Source: a virus
Direction: 5' to 3' (one strand)
DNA length: 52,683 nt
IMG/VR virus record: IMGVR_UViG_3300030329_005293
Span: 1-52,683 of that record
Positions 17,044 to 27,934 of this stretch are shown here, in pieces (position 1 is the first letter of the stretch; each line of letters opens with the position of its first letter). A program made the position numbers and the translations under genes. Under the pieces are notes generated by a model. It had not been told where the DNA came from and ran no database searches. It saw nothing but the letters and a program-made list of their open reading frames with translations.

Positions 17044-19224
17044 CTAATCATCATTGGTGGGATTCCGAGAACCGCTTCCAGCTATCTTTGGTCCCCATAC
17101 GTCTACATTGTATAACGAATATGGGGAAGTTGTTTCAATATGTATACTGTGGTGAGATTCTGACGGCAAATCTACAGTCACCTTTTCGGTGTATGTTCTA
17201 TATGTTCTCCACACATCACTGCCATAGGTGGCCGAGCCATATATGGCAATGGTGCTGGATTCTGGATGGAGAGCATTGGTAGAGACAGGAGAAACGCCCC
17301 CATCCAAAATCCAGTCTTGAAACATTTTGATGTCAACATTGCCCGAAGATTTCTCTTCCGAGGTAAGCACCAACTGAGCCGCTCGGAAAGACTCTGTTCT
17401 TCTTGGCCCTTTCCCAAAACTCATCCAACCTGACTTGTATGTTGCTGTACGTGCAATGGGAGGATTGATCATCCCAGGGAACTGTCTATTGATTGCAAAC
17501 ACACCCTTTTTTGCCACTTGGCTTGGCCCCACACCTGATTGATATGTGCCAGCAACCAATACCGTGTTGATTTCTGGCAGATATGTAGATCCACCAGTGA
17601 CGGTCAATCCTGTCTGTATCCGAAAACCTTGCTCGATATAATCCCACACGAATTGCACATTGGGGACATTGCTGTCATCGAATGGCAGTATGAACACGGC
17701 TTCTCTGTGTTCCATATCGATCCATGAGTTACCCATGTGGGCTTTTACGTTGTTGACTCGTTGCAAGCGCTTTCGGATATTACCACCAACATCTTGTACC
17801 ACTCCGTTGGGAGTCATCAACCAGAAGGTGCTGTTGCCATACCATAGCACGGCACCATCAGGAAGCACTTGGGCCAACGATGGGCCAGCACAACCAGCAG
17901 AGTGGTGTAGAGTCCCATATTGCCATGAGTCATACTGGCCGCCCACATAATGTGCAGCCGTTGACTTGAAGACAAGCATGACTGGCAATCTTCCATCGCC
18001 CAAAGATGCCGATATTGCACCTGTTATGGGTCCAGTGTCAGGGAAGAGATCAGTCCAATGGTTTTGTAGAACACTCTCAGGTATGGGTCCAGCCGTGGAT
18101 TGTTCGCTCCACCATATCCGAGCTGGATTGGCATCAGTTCTCATCATCCATACACTGCCACCATGAGCTACCAAAAAGTAGAATCCCAAAGGGGTGGATT
18201 CACGGTGAAGCCAAGCAGGGCCGAGTTCTCCATCAGGAACATTATCAATATACTCGGTGGCAATGTTGTTTGGGATGCGATGAAGAAAACGAACATCGCC
18301 ATCATCGCCAGATGGGAGTCTTTTGAGGTTCCGAGTTCTGAGCAGAATACGAGCTTTTACCTCATCAGGTCCAATGGGTATGTCCTTGACTTTGAACAAC
18401 CGAGTGAGGCTCTTTACGTCTATCGGATCGGCGCGTTTGAACGACACGTTAACCACCCCGCCGTGGGGGGAGGTTGCACTATAGGCTCCATCGGCATTTT
18501 CATACGCTACTGCATAGGTCCATTCCCCATCGTCAATAGCTCCTTGGCCTTTTGGCTCATTTGCATCAGAGTCAAAATACAGATCCGATATAGTTGTCCC
18601 CACTCGACCTCTAGCTGAGAAGCCTCCTTCGTTTTCTCCAGTGGTTATGTCTCGCGGTCCATCAGCATTGGGGGCTGCTGGCACCATTGTCAGTCCAAAT
18701 GGTCTGAGTCGATTCCCATCCCAGACCCATGCTTGACCGCCATCACAGAAAGTGAAATATATTCTGTTGTTCATCGCCACCATCTGAGGGGGGAACTGGA
18801 TTCTGCCTTGTGGCTTTACGCTGCTTTTTGCTGCGGTGAGGCCATATTGGTATTGCTCAGTAATGCCTTTGTCGACGCTTGATGAGTTACGAGTCCAAGG
18901 TGTGAATTGAAACACACCCGAGTAGGTGAGCAACAATATCTCAGGTGTGTTTGCATCAAACTCGGCATACTTCAAACCGATCACGCCTGATTGAGCATTT
19001 CCGCCAATATCATCAGAAGTCGTAAAGGCAGACGGTTGAGAATTGTTTGTTTTCCATTCATCTGGGATAAATGGCATTATCCGATAGGTAGACTCCAGAT
19101 AGTCCTGTTCATCGAGAGTCCAGTTCTCGATCAGCAGAGCTGTGGTCCCATCGCTGTATGGATTCTCAGACATAATCCGAGCCAGCCCAACGCTTTGGCC
19201 TTTATAGTCTCTCCATCCAGGCAT
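17044..19224 (-). CDS. Tail nozzle-like beta-propeller protein candidate
   Basis: 726 aa; the ATG at 19224 overlaps the adaptor stop as TAATG. The sequence is beta-rich with repeated short strands and Trp/Gly turns (V-W-D-G-N-R-L, V-W-M-M-R-T-D-A-N, L-W-Y-G-N-S-T-F-W-L-M-T-P-N-G-V, F-V-W-D-Y-I-E-Q-G), the pattern of propeller-type tail nozzle proteins (T7 gp12 role). Order supports it: portal, capsid, adaptor, then this gene. It would cap the adaptor ring and form the DNA channel. Fold and role are inferred; no signature motif is decisive. Confidence 0.6.
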   Translation of the reverse strand: MPGWRDYKGQSVGLARIMSENPYSDGTTALLIENWTLDEQDYLESTYRIMPFIPDEWKTNNSQPSAFTTSDDIGGNAQSGVIGLKYAEFDANTPEILLLTYSGVFQFTPWTRNSSSVDKGITEQYQYGLTAAKSSVKPQGRIQFPPQMVAMNNRIYFTFCDGGQAWVWDGNRLRPFGLTMVPAAPNADGPRDITTGENEGGFSARGRVGTTISDLYFDSDANEPKGQGAIDDGEWTYAVAYENADGAYSATSPHGGVVNVSFKRADPIDVKSLTRLFKVKDIPIGPDEVKARILLRTRNLKRLPSGDDGDVRFLHRIPNNIATEYIDNVPDGELGPAWLHRESTPLGFYFLVAHGGSVWMMRTDANPARIWWSEQSTAGPIPESVLQNHWTDLFPDTGPITGAISASLGDGRLPVMLVFKSTAAHYVGGQYDSWQYGTLHHSAGCAGPSLAQVLPDGAVLWYGNSTFWLMTPNGVVQDVGGNIRKRLQRVNNVKAHMGNSWIDMEHREAVFILPFDDSNVPNVQFVWDYIEQGFRIQTGLTVTGGSTYLPEINTVLVAGTYQSGVGPSQVAKKGVFAINRQFPGMINPPIARTATYKSGWMSFGKGPRRTESFRAAQLVLTSEEKSSGNVDIKMFQDWILDGGVSPVSTNALHPESSTIAIYGSATYGSDVWRTYRTYTEKVTVDLPSESHHSIHIETTSPYSLYNVDVWGPKIAGSGSRNPTNDD

Positions 19225-20729
19225 TAGCTACTCGATGTTATGGGTTGATTCCTACGAATGGGTGGTCTTCTGCGTCTGCCGCTGATGCCATTACCGAAAG
19301 ACCCTACCTGATGTCCAGCCACATTGTATGTTCGTCGCAGTCGAGACAGGTGTTCTTTGTATTCACCATAGTACATACTCTTTCTGTCTGGAGACCCGTC
19401 ACGATCACCTACCAGATAGGATGCTGTGAGGGCATACAAGGCATCGTAGCACTCTGGGGGTATGCGAGGACTGTCTGTATCGTATTTCAAGCTGGGAGGC
19501 CGTTTGAAGGTCCTCATGAGTACAGGAACAGCAGTGGTGGGTTGTTTGTCAAACCGGATATGGAAATGCCCATGAAAGGGTTCTAGTGATATTCGCTTGT
19601 CCACCGGGTCTTCTTGGCCATAATCATAGACAGTGGTGGTATAACCACTTGTGACCTTCCACAGATAATAGATTTTATCATTCTCCACGTCTGTCCCATA
19701 CGCAGATGCAGTGCTTGCTTCTGTTGCATGTCGAGCCCGAAAAATCCATTTCTCAACACCATAATGCTCACCGCTCAATACAGAGGTGTCTCCATACCCA
19801 TTGACATAATCAATATTTGGTGTGGTGATTTTAATGGCACCTTGGCCCCATTGTGTTGTCATTTCAGGACTAGCTGAACTTGGAGCAGATTGGTAGTATG
19901 GCTTCAAAAGACCTTCGTTTGTTTTCTCATACCCTGTCCATCTACCCCACACATGAATGACACGATAACTGAATGTCCCAGCAGGACCATAACTTGTATT
20001 CAATGTTGGCGGTGTCAACATTGGGGTTTCTGAAGGAGTGAATCCCCATGTGTAGCCCTCCCCGCCTTGCCGTACCTTCTCTGACCATGGTGTGGTTATC
20101 TTTGTTTTTGGAGCATAGTTTGGAGAGGGAAGTTGGAAGAAGTCGCCTCGGGTATAATAATCTGGTATACCGGATGAGCGAAAACCAATGGTGCTTCGGT
20201 ATTGATGCACTTCACCAGAAAAAGCTGATTCCACCAATGGGTGGGGAGAAGTGTCTGGATCTCTAACAACATCCAGAATTTGTTGTACATTGGAAGTGTA
20301 CGGATATTCTGGAGTAAATATTCGATAGGTTATGCCGCTGCCGGAAATTTCCAGAGGGCTGTCAATTGTGAGGTATTGATCTCCAGATTCAGTCCAAACG
20401 TCTTGAATCTTACGATAGTAATAGGTCCCATCCTTTAGTAGTTCGATGGTTCTGGCCCGAAGAGTCCCATCAGTGGCCCAAGCCGTTCCAACACCTTTGA
20501 GGACCAAGGGGTCTGATTGGAAATTAACAGTTCCGGTGGAGTATGGAACCTCCAACCGAAACCTCATCTCTTCAGAAAGCAAAGCCTTTGGCATCTCTGA
20601 CCAACATTGTCGCAGAGCCATATTTATCGCAATATTGAGTCTCGTGTCGCCAGAGGTTCCCCGGTCAGGGAGCCCCAAGCGAACACGAAGCTCAGTGCGA
20701 ATATCAGCCAGAGTGCCGTAAGTTGCCAT
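19224..20729 (-). CDS. Head-to-tail adaptor-like protein
   Basis: 501 aa. The first 50 residues form an amphipathic helix set typical of portal-adaptor proteins (T-L-A-D-I-R-T-E-L...L-N-I-A-I-N-M-A-L-R), followed by beta strands with a Y-Y-Y-R-K-I-Q-D-V-W turn and a conserved-looking L-T-I-D-S-P-L. The last 100 residues return to helix (C-Y-D-A-L-Y-A-L-T-A-S-Y-L, E-H-L-S-R-L-R). The central 200 residues are an inserted beta-rich domain, which makes it longer than a T7 gp11-type protein (about 200 aa). Position just after the capsid and decoration genes supports a connector role. Confidence 0.6.
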   Translation of the reverse strand: MATYGTLADIRTELRVRLGLPDRGTSGDTRLNIAINMALRQCWSEMPKALLSEEMRFRLEVPYSTGTVNFQSDPLVLKGVGTAWATDGTLRARTIELLKDGTYYYRKIQDVWTESGDQYLTIDSPLEISGSGITYRIFTPEYPYTSNVQQILDVVRDPDTSPHPLVESAFSGEVHQYRSTIGFRSSGIPDYYTRGDFFQLPSPNYAPKTKITTPWSEKVRQGGEGYTWGFTPSETPMLTPPTLNTSYGPAGTFSYRVIHVWGRWTGYEKTNEGLLKPYYQSAPSSASPEMTTQWGQGAIKITTPNIDYVNGYGDTSVLSGEHYGVEKWIFRARHATEASTASAYGTDVENDKIYYLWKVTSGYTTTVYDYGQEDPVDKRISLEPFHGHFHIRFDKQPTTAVPVLMRTFKRPPSLKYDTDSPRIPPECYDALYALTASYLVGDRDGSPDRKSMYYGEYKEHLSRLRRTYNVAGHQVGSFGNGISGRRRRPPIRRNQPITSSS

Positions 20730-20733
20730 CTAC

Positions 20734-21210
20734 CTAGAGAAGATTGATGTAAGCAGAGGTAGAACTTTCTAACAGAACACCAAGGGCTTTTTGATCAACA
20801 TGGCTGCTGCCAGCCATTTGCCCCGCACTTCCCGAAGACCCATAAGAGGCCAAGGTTGATCCTTCAGAACCTGAACCGGCAGCTTTAATGGTGCATACAC
20901 CTCGACAAATAGCAAACCCATATTCACCTGATGCGATAGCAGTTTCGCAAACACCATAAATTAAAGATTTTACAGTATCATCAGTAGCCACTGGAACTAC
21001 CTGACCGGTATTGTGCATTTCTTCCATGTTGGCTGCAACGCAGCCAACTAAATCTCCAGCAGCAATAGCAGATCCTGCTTTTACCATGCGATAATACCGG
21101 ACTGTGGTATTTCCAGAAGAGTCAGTATTTAAGTCTTCGTAGACCTTTCCTGGCACTCCGCATTGTTCGGGACCTGAGTAGGCAATAGAATTTTTAATAA
21201 CATTACTCAT
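20734..21210 (-). CDS. Capsid decoration/stabilisation protein candidate
   Basis: 158 aa. Gly/Ser/Ala-rich and beta-type, with A-G-D-L-V-G-C-V and a Y-G-V-C-E-T-A segment, as seen in small capsid-stabilising proteins that follow the major capsid gene. GGAG lies 9 bases before ATG 21210 and the gene is 24 bp downstream of the capsid gene. Several Cys residues (C18, C56, C87, C103, C107) are unusual for the size. The role is inferred from position and composition. Confidence 0.6.
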   Translation of the reverse strand: MSNVIKNSIAYSGPEQCGVPGKVYEDLNTDSSGNTTVRYYRMVKAGSAIAAGDLVGCVAANMEEMHNTGQVVPVATDDTVKSLIYGVCETAIASGEYGFAICRGVCTIKAAGSGSEGSTLASYGSSGSAGQMAGSSHVDQKALGVLLESSTSAYINLL

Positions 21211-21234
21211 TTTTCATTTCTCCAGAATAGAATT

Positions 21235-22314
21235 TTAGGTATTAGCGGTGCAACCTTGAATGACAAGATTGGGTACAGCAAACTGAATTTCGAGGAAAAC
21301 ATAACCAACGTCAGCATCCATGTTTCCGTGCTGGAGATGATCAGAAAATTTCGATACTCTGAATTCATTATTGGCATTAACCCAAAGTTGCATACCATTG
21401 GGGTTCAACAAATAGATATATTCATTTCCAGCACTGGATGATACTGCATCCATTCTGGTTTCTGTCATAAAACGATTGGAGAAGTATTTGATACCGCCAG
21501 CAACATGCACAGTTTTATGAGCTTTGCCAGCTTCAAGATCATCTGGGCGATACACGATTCCTGCGATGGAGCCTGCTCCGCCATATGTTCTAAGAGCATC
21601 ACCAATAGCTACATGATCTGCGATAGAACAAATACCAATAGATATACCTTCATCATCTTCTGCATAACTGTCAGCAGTGATTTTTACTGTTTCAGCACTG
21701 GTAAAATATGTACCACCTGCAATACCGTTATGGTCTACAAACTGATTGTACCAATTGTTTTCATCATTGGTTGCATCTTCGGTTCGGGCAAGATTCATAT
21801 ATGATCCAGTTTGGGAGCCGGGAAGAAGGAATTGCAATGCACCAGCTTCAAATCCACTAGTAGCCAAACCAGTTTTGTATCCATTTAATGTTCCCAAGCC
21901 AGCAAGGGCTGCAACATCACCAACATAAAGTTGTCGAGATACGTTGTTTCGGAAACTTTGAAGCACGGCCTGAGTGGTGTCCTGAACCCATCGCTTCTTG
22001 TCAGCATTTGACTGCATACGGTCTCGGTCAAGATGCGGAAGGATAATAGGCTTGACATATCGTGCCCAATCCCCATAAATGTAGTCGAAAGTATCCTTCT
22101 TGGCCAATGGGATCTCGATATTTGATGCTGAGATTTCGCTAATATCAGAGTGGCCAGATTTTATCCGAGGCACACGGACATTGGTTCCGCCAGAGCGGAC
22201 AACCTTGTTTCGGGAACGCAAGGCGTCCAAAACAGGATCTTTTGCGTAAAATGAGGGGATAGATTTCTTTACTACGTCAGGAACGGTAAAATTGGTAAAT
22301 TCGAGCAAGCCCAT
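21235..22314 (-). CDS. Major capsid protein (HK97-fold)
   Basis: 359 aa, AGGAG 6 bases before ATG 22314. The N-terminal helix and V-P-R-I-K strand, a central E-loop-like stretch, a D-T-T-Q-A-V-L-Q-S-F-R spine-like helix and a C-terminal beta domain ending in G-Y-V-F-L-E-I-Q-F fit a capsid protein of the HK97 fold. Position is diagnostic: portal, small proteins, scaffold, this gene, then a small decoration gene. It forms the icosahedral shell. No prohead protease gene was recognised nearby, consistent with a podovirus-like unprocessed capsid. Confidence 0.8.
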   Translation of the reverse strand: MGLLEFTNFTVPDVVKKSIPSFYAKDPVLDALRSRNKVVRSGGTNVRVPRIKSGHSDISEISASNIEIPLAKKDTFDYIYGDWARYVKPIILPHLDRDRMQSNADKKRWVQDTTQAVLQSFRNNVSRQLYVGDVAALAGLGTLNGYKTGLATSGFEAGALQFLLPGSQTGSYMNLARTEDATNDENNWYNQFVDHNGIAGGTYFTSAETVKITADSYAEDDEGISIGICSIADHVAIGDALRTYGGAGSIAGIVYRPDDLEAGKAHKTVHVAGGIKYFSNRFMTETRMDAVSSSAGNEYIYLLNPNGMQLWVNANNEFRVSKFSDHLQHGNMDADVGYVFLEIQFAVPNLVIQGCTANT

Positions 22315-22323
22315 TATGTACTC

Positions 22324-23190
<867 letters not shown>

Positions 23191-23558
23191 TGATAAATTC
23201 CTCAAGTTGGTCTTGGTCATTTAGGTCATACAAACCCGGATCGATTTTATCCGCAGCGGCTTGCAACTTGGTTCGTAATTCAGGGGTAATTTCGGAAGCT
23301 GCCTTGTCGAGCATGCCTGCTTCAACCAGCATTGAGGTGGCCTCTTGGATGACTGCTGGAGTCAATTCTTCCATCATATCCATTTCCTCTGGCGGAGGCG
23401 CTGCAGCCTCTTCCATTGGGGCTTCTTCCATCAATGCTTCTTCTTCCATCATAGGTTCTTTGGGCATAGCTCCTCCAGCCAATGTTTGTTCTGCACGTTG
23501 CAATTCCATTTCGAGCATGGCCTGAAGCTCAGGCAAACTCATGTTTTCGATTTCTTCA

Positions 23559-24041
23559 TCACTTAGAGTCTCTAAGTCGTTGCTCCTCTGCATCGGTAGC
23601 TCCTTTCCATCTGGTGTATTGAGTTTCATTCCATCCCGTCACTTCTTTGATGGCGTCTTTATCCTTCTTCTTATGGTACGCATCAGCCCCTTGGGATCTG
23701 ACTATCCGGTCCTGCTCGAAGGCATCTTCCGCTGCTTTTTCTCTGGATATTCGTGCTTCCTGAGCGGTACAAACGGTCAGTCCATTGTCACGCTCCCACC
23801 TCTCGATGTCTTTTTTGCCTCTGAGTCTCTTGCCAGCTTTCAATCCTTGATTGCCTAGGAGTCGTTCTTCTGCTGCCATTAAGTCCTCGAAGACTGGTCC
23901 AATGTGACGGAATTTATGGACAGCAAGTTTCCTCATGTAGTGACCACACGAGCACGGCATAGTCTTTGCTGCTGGCAAATCATATACCAGTTCTTCAGAA
24001 TGAGCATCACACTCATCACAAACATAATCATACAGAGGCAT
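23559..24041 (-). CDS. Zinc-ribbon protein, FmdB-like N-terminus
   Basis: 160 aa. The third of three adjacent possible starts (ATG 24041) is chosen because AGGG is 5 bases before it and because the family begins M-P-L-Y-D-Y. Residues 1-37 form a zinc ribbon: C8-x-x-C11 and C31-x-C33 within an FmdB-type regulatory-domain pattern. The remainder is charged helix with K/E/R-rich sequence and a W-N-E-T-Q-Y-T-R-W-K segment. It sits between portal and scaffold genes, where FmdB-like ribbons occur in some phage head modules. A DNA-binding or assembly role is possible; unproven. Confidence 0.65.
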   Translation of the reverse strand: MPLYDYVCDECDAHSEELVYDLPAAKTMPCSCGHYMRKLAVHKFRHIGPVFEDLMAAEERLLGNQGLKAGKRLRGKKDIERWERDNGLTVCTAQEARISREKAAEDAFEQDRIVRSQGADAYHKKKDKDAIKEVTGWNETQYTRWKGATDAEEQRLRDSK

Positions 24042-24339
24042 CATCACCCTTTAGTTGGCCGGAATTGATAGCGTCATAGATAACCTTACATATTTCCATG
24101 CGGATGTCATCTGGCATGGGGATTGGTTCGAGCAGACCCAAAATAGATTCCTTCAAAGGATCATTTTTCTCATCTTCATCTTGATCTTTTCCATAGGACT
24201 CATCTACCATCTGGGCCGCATACTCCTCTGGAGATGACCCGGACATTTTATGGTCTTTCCCTCGGTCGGGGGCTTCAAGGAGAACAATGGCAATCGATTC
24301 TTTATCGCCAGCTTTTATTTTTTGCATCATATCGTGCAT
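24028..24339 (-). CDS. Small acidic protein in the head module
   Basis: 103 aa; GGGAG 6 bases before ATG 24339, inside the end of the portal gene. Acidic (K-D-Q-D-E-D-E-K-N-D) with a C-terminal helix containing I-C-K-V-I-Y-D-A-I-N. It overlaps the next gene by 14 bp. No family recognised; placement suggests a head-assembly accessory protein. Confidence 0.55.
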   Translation of the reverse strand: MHDMMQKIKAGDKESIAIVLLEAPDRGKDHKMSGSSPEEYAAQMVDESYGKDQDEDEKNDPLKESILGLLEPIPMPDDIRMEICKVIYDAINSGQLKGDDASV

Positions 24340-24340
24340 G

Positions 24341-26044
24341 TCATGCTCCCGGGAATTTAGCTAAACTTGGCATCCCAGCCATTTCTGGTGGTAATTCTGG
24401 TGGTAATTCTGGAGCCATTTCTGGCTCCTCTTCCATTTCTTCCTTAACAATCGATGGCCGAACGTCAAATAAATCAATAAGCTCTCTTGTGATTTCTCGC
24501 CAATTGATTTCCTCCACCGTGGGGGCTGATGCAAGCTGGCCCAACAGAGCTACCAGTTGTTCTCGTCGGACATGTTTATCTTCCATCAATGGCGAGAATG
24601 GCAGCACTCTGAAGTGGTGCATGGATTGAATATCTTGTGCAACCACAGAAGCATCAGCATCAACTTGTGTAGCAGCGACAATGTATGGCAGATCGATACC
24701 GCTGGCTCCATCATTTTCTACAGCCCAGCGAAGTACCTCAGAGGCTGTATCGAAGCCTCGTTTGACAAACTTGGTGAGCAATCTGAGCCTTACATTCATC
24801 CGGCCTTGGACGGAACTTTGAATCATATTTGCTTCAGCAGCCGTTCTAATATTTCGGACCTCGCCACGCTGGAAATCGCCCAAACCAGCTATGTTTTTGA
24901 TGCCATATTCTGCTGCTTCCAGATGCCGATTAAAGTCGAAAGTTGTGGGCATTTCTGGTGTGACAAAAATCATATCTCCAACCAGAGCTTGGCCATCGGT
25001 TTCGATAGGTATAGGTTCCCAAGTTGTGCTGTTCATCCAGCGCATGGCATCATCCTCATTGGGGAACATCGCCTTGTCGTAGAACATTCTTCTTGGGAGT
25101 CTGCGAACAATCTCTCTGCGAGCTGAAACTAACTCATTGATGTCCTGCTGGAGCGGAGCGATGAGAGAGGTGTCTGGGATGCCTCGGATACGGCCAATAC
25201 CGGAATGGAATGTAAGTTGGTCGTAAGGATTGCCATACGGTATTTCTGCTTCCATGAGAATCTGTTTTGTACCCATGTGTATATGATACAACTTCCCTCG
25301 TCGGAAGTCCCAATATTCATGGACAGTCACGTATTCTTTTAGCCCCTCTCGTCTTCTTTCACGGCTCTCATCATATCCCATATGCTCATCGATAAGTTCT
25401 CTGGGATACGTATCTGCACGGACATGTTTATTTGCGGAGGGCTCGTAGTATTCATTTTCTATACGAGCGCGGACTTCTGACTCATGCAGAATGAATCTTT
25501 CCGAGATCCAGGAGCAATCTTTGACTCGTCGAGCGGTGGGGTCGAAGAAGACTTCCCATGGCATCTTTAGCCGCCATATAACCCTGCCTGCTTCTTTCGA
25601 CCACGTGATTTTGCGGATGGCACCTTTGCCAAAAAGCATGGAGTGAAGGGTGGCTTCTCTGGTGGTCTCATCGTAGTCATCCTTCTCAGCCATCCAGTTG
25701 AGAATGGCTGCTATTCTTCGGCCTGAGAAGGTATCGTCTTGATGTCTGTTTGGAATATCATACGACATTTGCCGATGGTCGAGAGCTTCCACTTGGGGGA
25801 GGTCCATTGCCAGTGCAGATGCCATCGAGTCTAAGATCGGGAAGACTTCATTTTGTTGGGCATTGTATCCAGACAGTTCTGGGAATGGTGAGTTTCCATC
25901 TCCCTCCCAAAAGTTGCCCCGCCAGTAGGCTAGGTTCCGAGCATCTTCAGCAGCCACTTGTTTTCTGTAGCTTTCCTCGGAGAATTCGATCCTTTTGAAT
26001 ATCTTGGCTCGTTCTTTGAGTTCAGCTTGTTTCTCATCAGACAT
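24341..26044 (-). CDS. Portal protein
   Basis: 567 aa from ATG 26044 (GGGG 5 bases upstream), 8-bp overlap with the terminase gene. Portal features visible: an N-terminal helix, a W-R-G-N-F-W region, G-K-G-A-I-R-K-I (core strand), W-E-V-F-F-D-P-T-A-R (wing), Y-W-D-F-R-R-G-K followed by the long stem helix S-L-I-A-P-L-Q-Q-D-I-N-E-L, and a C-terminal crown-like helical and Pro/Glu-rich tail. The dodecameric ring is the DNA gate to which terminase docks. The terminase-portal order supports the call. Confidence 0.85.
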   Translation of the reverse strand: MSDEKQAELKERAKIFKRIEFSEESYRKQVAAEDARNLAYWRGNFWEGDGNSPFPELSGYNAQQNEVFPILDSMASALAMDLPQVEALDHRQMSYDIPNRHQDDTFSGRRIAAILNWMAEKDDYDETTREATLHSMLFGKGAIRKITWSKEAGRVIWRLKMPWEVFFDPTARRVKDCSWISERFILHESEVRARIENEYYEPSANKHVRADTYPRELIDEHMGYDESRERRREGLKEYVTVHEYWDFRRGKLYHIHMGTKQILMEAEIPYGNPYDQLTFHSGIGRIRGIPDTSLIAPLQQDINELVSARREIVRRLPRRMFYDKAMFPNEDDAMRWMNSTTWEPIPIETDGQALVGDMIFVTPEMPTTFDFNRHLEAAEYGIKNIAGLGDFQRGEVRNIRTAAEANMIQSSVQGRMNVRLRLLTKFVKRGFDTASEVLRWAVENDGASGIDLPYIVAATQVDADASVVAQDIQSMHHFRVLPFSPLMEDKHVRREQLVALLGQLASAPTVEEINWREITRELIDLFDVRPSIVKEEMEEEPEMAPELPPELPPEMAGMPSLAKFPGA

Positions 26045-27668
26045 GCTTGCCCCAGGGAGTATTGTTTTCTTCCACCATACCACGATTTTCTAAACGCGCA
26101 ATTAACCGCCGTACAGCGTCTTCGGCCACCCTTGATTCTTTGTGGCGAACAGAGTGTCGCCAATAGGCACCTCTGTGCTGCATATATGCCCATGCAGCGA
26201 TGCCCCATGCTGCCGCTAAATCATAGTGGCCTCCAAAGACATCCCTATCTTTTTTGGACCCCCATTGACCGCGATAGTTCATCAGTTGTCGCAAGGATCT
26301 TGGGCTACGTATCAGGATGGATTCTTCATCGATCATCTGCTGGAGATACCCTTCGGCCTCTTTTTTTGTTTTGACGCTTGACCACCATCCTGCGATGCGT
26401 TGCCGAGACCTGCCATATCGTGATGGTTTTCTTCTAAAGACCTTGCGATATGAGATATTGGGATTGTCAACCAGATGACTAAGAACGGATTCACCGATAC
26501 CGTTGGCTTCGACATATATTATTGCATCATTGTATTGTCGGCCCCACTCAGCTAGATTAGTGGCCATCTGATATGCAGACATATGGCCCAGATATTCAGC
26601 CACCTGTTCGCATGATGATATATCGAGTATGACCACACCATAGTTGTCTCGTTCAGCCCATGAGCCAGCAGGGTCACATGCAATGATATACTTGTGTTCT
26701 GGGTCAGGTTCTTGATATTTCACCCATGGGTCCGGTTCCACGGCAAGCCCTGTCCCACCATCGAGGGCTTCCAGCATCATTCGCAGGGTTTCCTGATTGT
26801 AGACCGCATCCCCTGTCATTGCCCAACACTCGAAGTCATTGATTGGGTATTCTTGTTTGAATTTCTGGATGTTTCGAGCGCATTTTGGCAGTCCAGAGAC
26901 TTGCATCCAGTATGCCTGTTCAGGGCTCAGACTAGGATAGGTATCCCAGTATTCTCGGACCTGTCTTGATGGTATCCATTTTGGTGCTGGCTTGATTTTG
27001 TATTCTTCTACAGCCGTCCACGGTAGGAATACCTTCAGCCATTTTGAGTCCACTTTCTCGGAGTCCAAACAGAGCATGTGGAGTTGGTCTCCATGATGCT
27101 TTGGGGTACTCTCGGCCATAAAGAAGCCACCATTTTCTGGCACGGCATTAAGTATCGATGCCCAAACCTCATCACCACCAGTTGAAGCCCAGCTTGATAT
27201 TTCTGTACCCAGAGCTACCTGCACGGTTTCTCCACGCAGTGGTTCATCATCTTGACATGATGCCACATCCAATTTTGAGTCTATTTGAGGGAACTGTAAA
27301 CTTTTGAGAACCCGTCCTTGGCGATGGGGCCGAAGTCCCTTCGGCGTTGACTTATAGAATCGATTGGCTATCTCAGCTAGGGATTTTGCTGTCTGCTTCT
27401 TGTGGCCGATGATGGCCACCTGACATCCAGAGCGAAAAGCTGCATGTTGATATGCAATGCCCGTGAAGAATGTTGAGGAGCCCTCCTGACGGGGCTTGAC
27501 ATGGACTATCCATTTTCCAAGTGCGTATGCTTGCATCACCGCAGCAGCCAACAACTTCTGGTGGTCCCAGAGTTTGAATGGTTGGATGCCATGGCTCTTT
27601 GTTCTGATCGATAACAGAGGCAGAAAATAATTGGGGTCCCAGAATTCTTGTGCGCTTGGATCAATCAT
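26037..27668 (-). CDS. terL: Terminase large subunit
   Basis: 543 aa. Packaging ATPase plus nuclease. Walker A is the phage-type K58-P-R-Q-E-G-S-S-T66. The Walker B position reads V-Q-V-A-L-G-T-E156: the catalytic Glu is present but the usual Asp is Thr. E-S-T186-188 fits the coupling motif. The RuvC-like nuclease shows C-D332-P-A-G, V-E388-A-N-G and H-Y-D483. The start overlaps the previous stop as ATGA, coupling it to the likely small subunit. It cuts concatemers and pumps DNA through the portal encoded next. Confidence 0.92.
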   Translation of the reverse strand: MIDPSAQEFWDPNYFLPLLSIRTKSHGIQPFKLWDHQKLLAAAVMQAYALGKWIVHVKPRQEGSSTFFTGIAYQHAAFRSGCQVAIIGHKKQTAKSLAEIANRFYKSTPKGLRPHRQGRVLKSLQFPQIDSKLDVASCQDDEPLRGETVQVALGTEISSWASTGGDEVWASILNAVPENGGFFMAESTPKHHGDQLHMLCLDSEKVDSKWLKVFLPWTAVEEYKIKPAPKWIPSRQVREYWDTYPSLSPEQAYWMQVSGLPKCARNIQKFKQEYPINDFECWAMTGDAVYNQETLRMMLEALDGGTGLAVEPDPWVKYQEPDPEHKYIIACDPAGSWAERDNYGVVILDISSCEQVAEYLGHMSAYQMATNLAEWGRQYNDAIIYVEANGIGESVLSHLVDNPNISYRKVFRRKPSRYGRSRQRIAGWWSSVKTKKEAEGYLQQMIDEESILIRSPRSLRQLMNYRGQWGSKKDRDVFGGHYDLAAAWGIAAWAYMQHRGAYWRHSVRHKESRVAEDAVRRLIARLENRGMVEENNTPWGKHV

Positions 27669-27934
27669 TTTTGTGGTTTTAGCAATCTTGGAAAAGGCCC
27701 ATGGCTGGTAACACCTGGTGTTACATTCACAGTAAGAGCTTCATTTGACATGCGTTCCACCCGTTCTGCGGTTAGAATTTGCCTTGCCTCACGGATGAGA
27801 GCAACAGCTCCGTGGATCTTGTCTTTTTCAATTTGATCTTTCATGAATTTATTCAGCAGATCATTCAGGGCCATCTTCTGTCCCTGATATGTATCGATGG
27901 CATATCTGACATCAATTTCAAATTCATTCGACAT
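27665..27934 (-). CDS. Small terminase subunit candidate
   Basis: 89 aa from ATG 27934 (GGAG 6 bases upstream; the ATG at 27946 contains that site). It is short, helical and charged, with a D-L-L-N-K-F-M-K-D-Q-I-E-K-D-K helix, and coupled by ATGA overlap to the large terminase. It is first in the late operon, the normal place for a small terminase, but it is shorter than most and no DNA-binding motif is obvious. The identity is inferred from position. Confidence 0.5.
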   Translation of the reverse strand: MSNEFEIDVRYAIDTYQGQKMALNDLLNKFMKDQIEKDKIHGAVALIREARQILTAERVERMSNEALTVNVTPGVTSHGPFPRLLKPQK

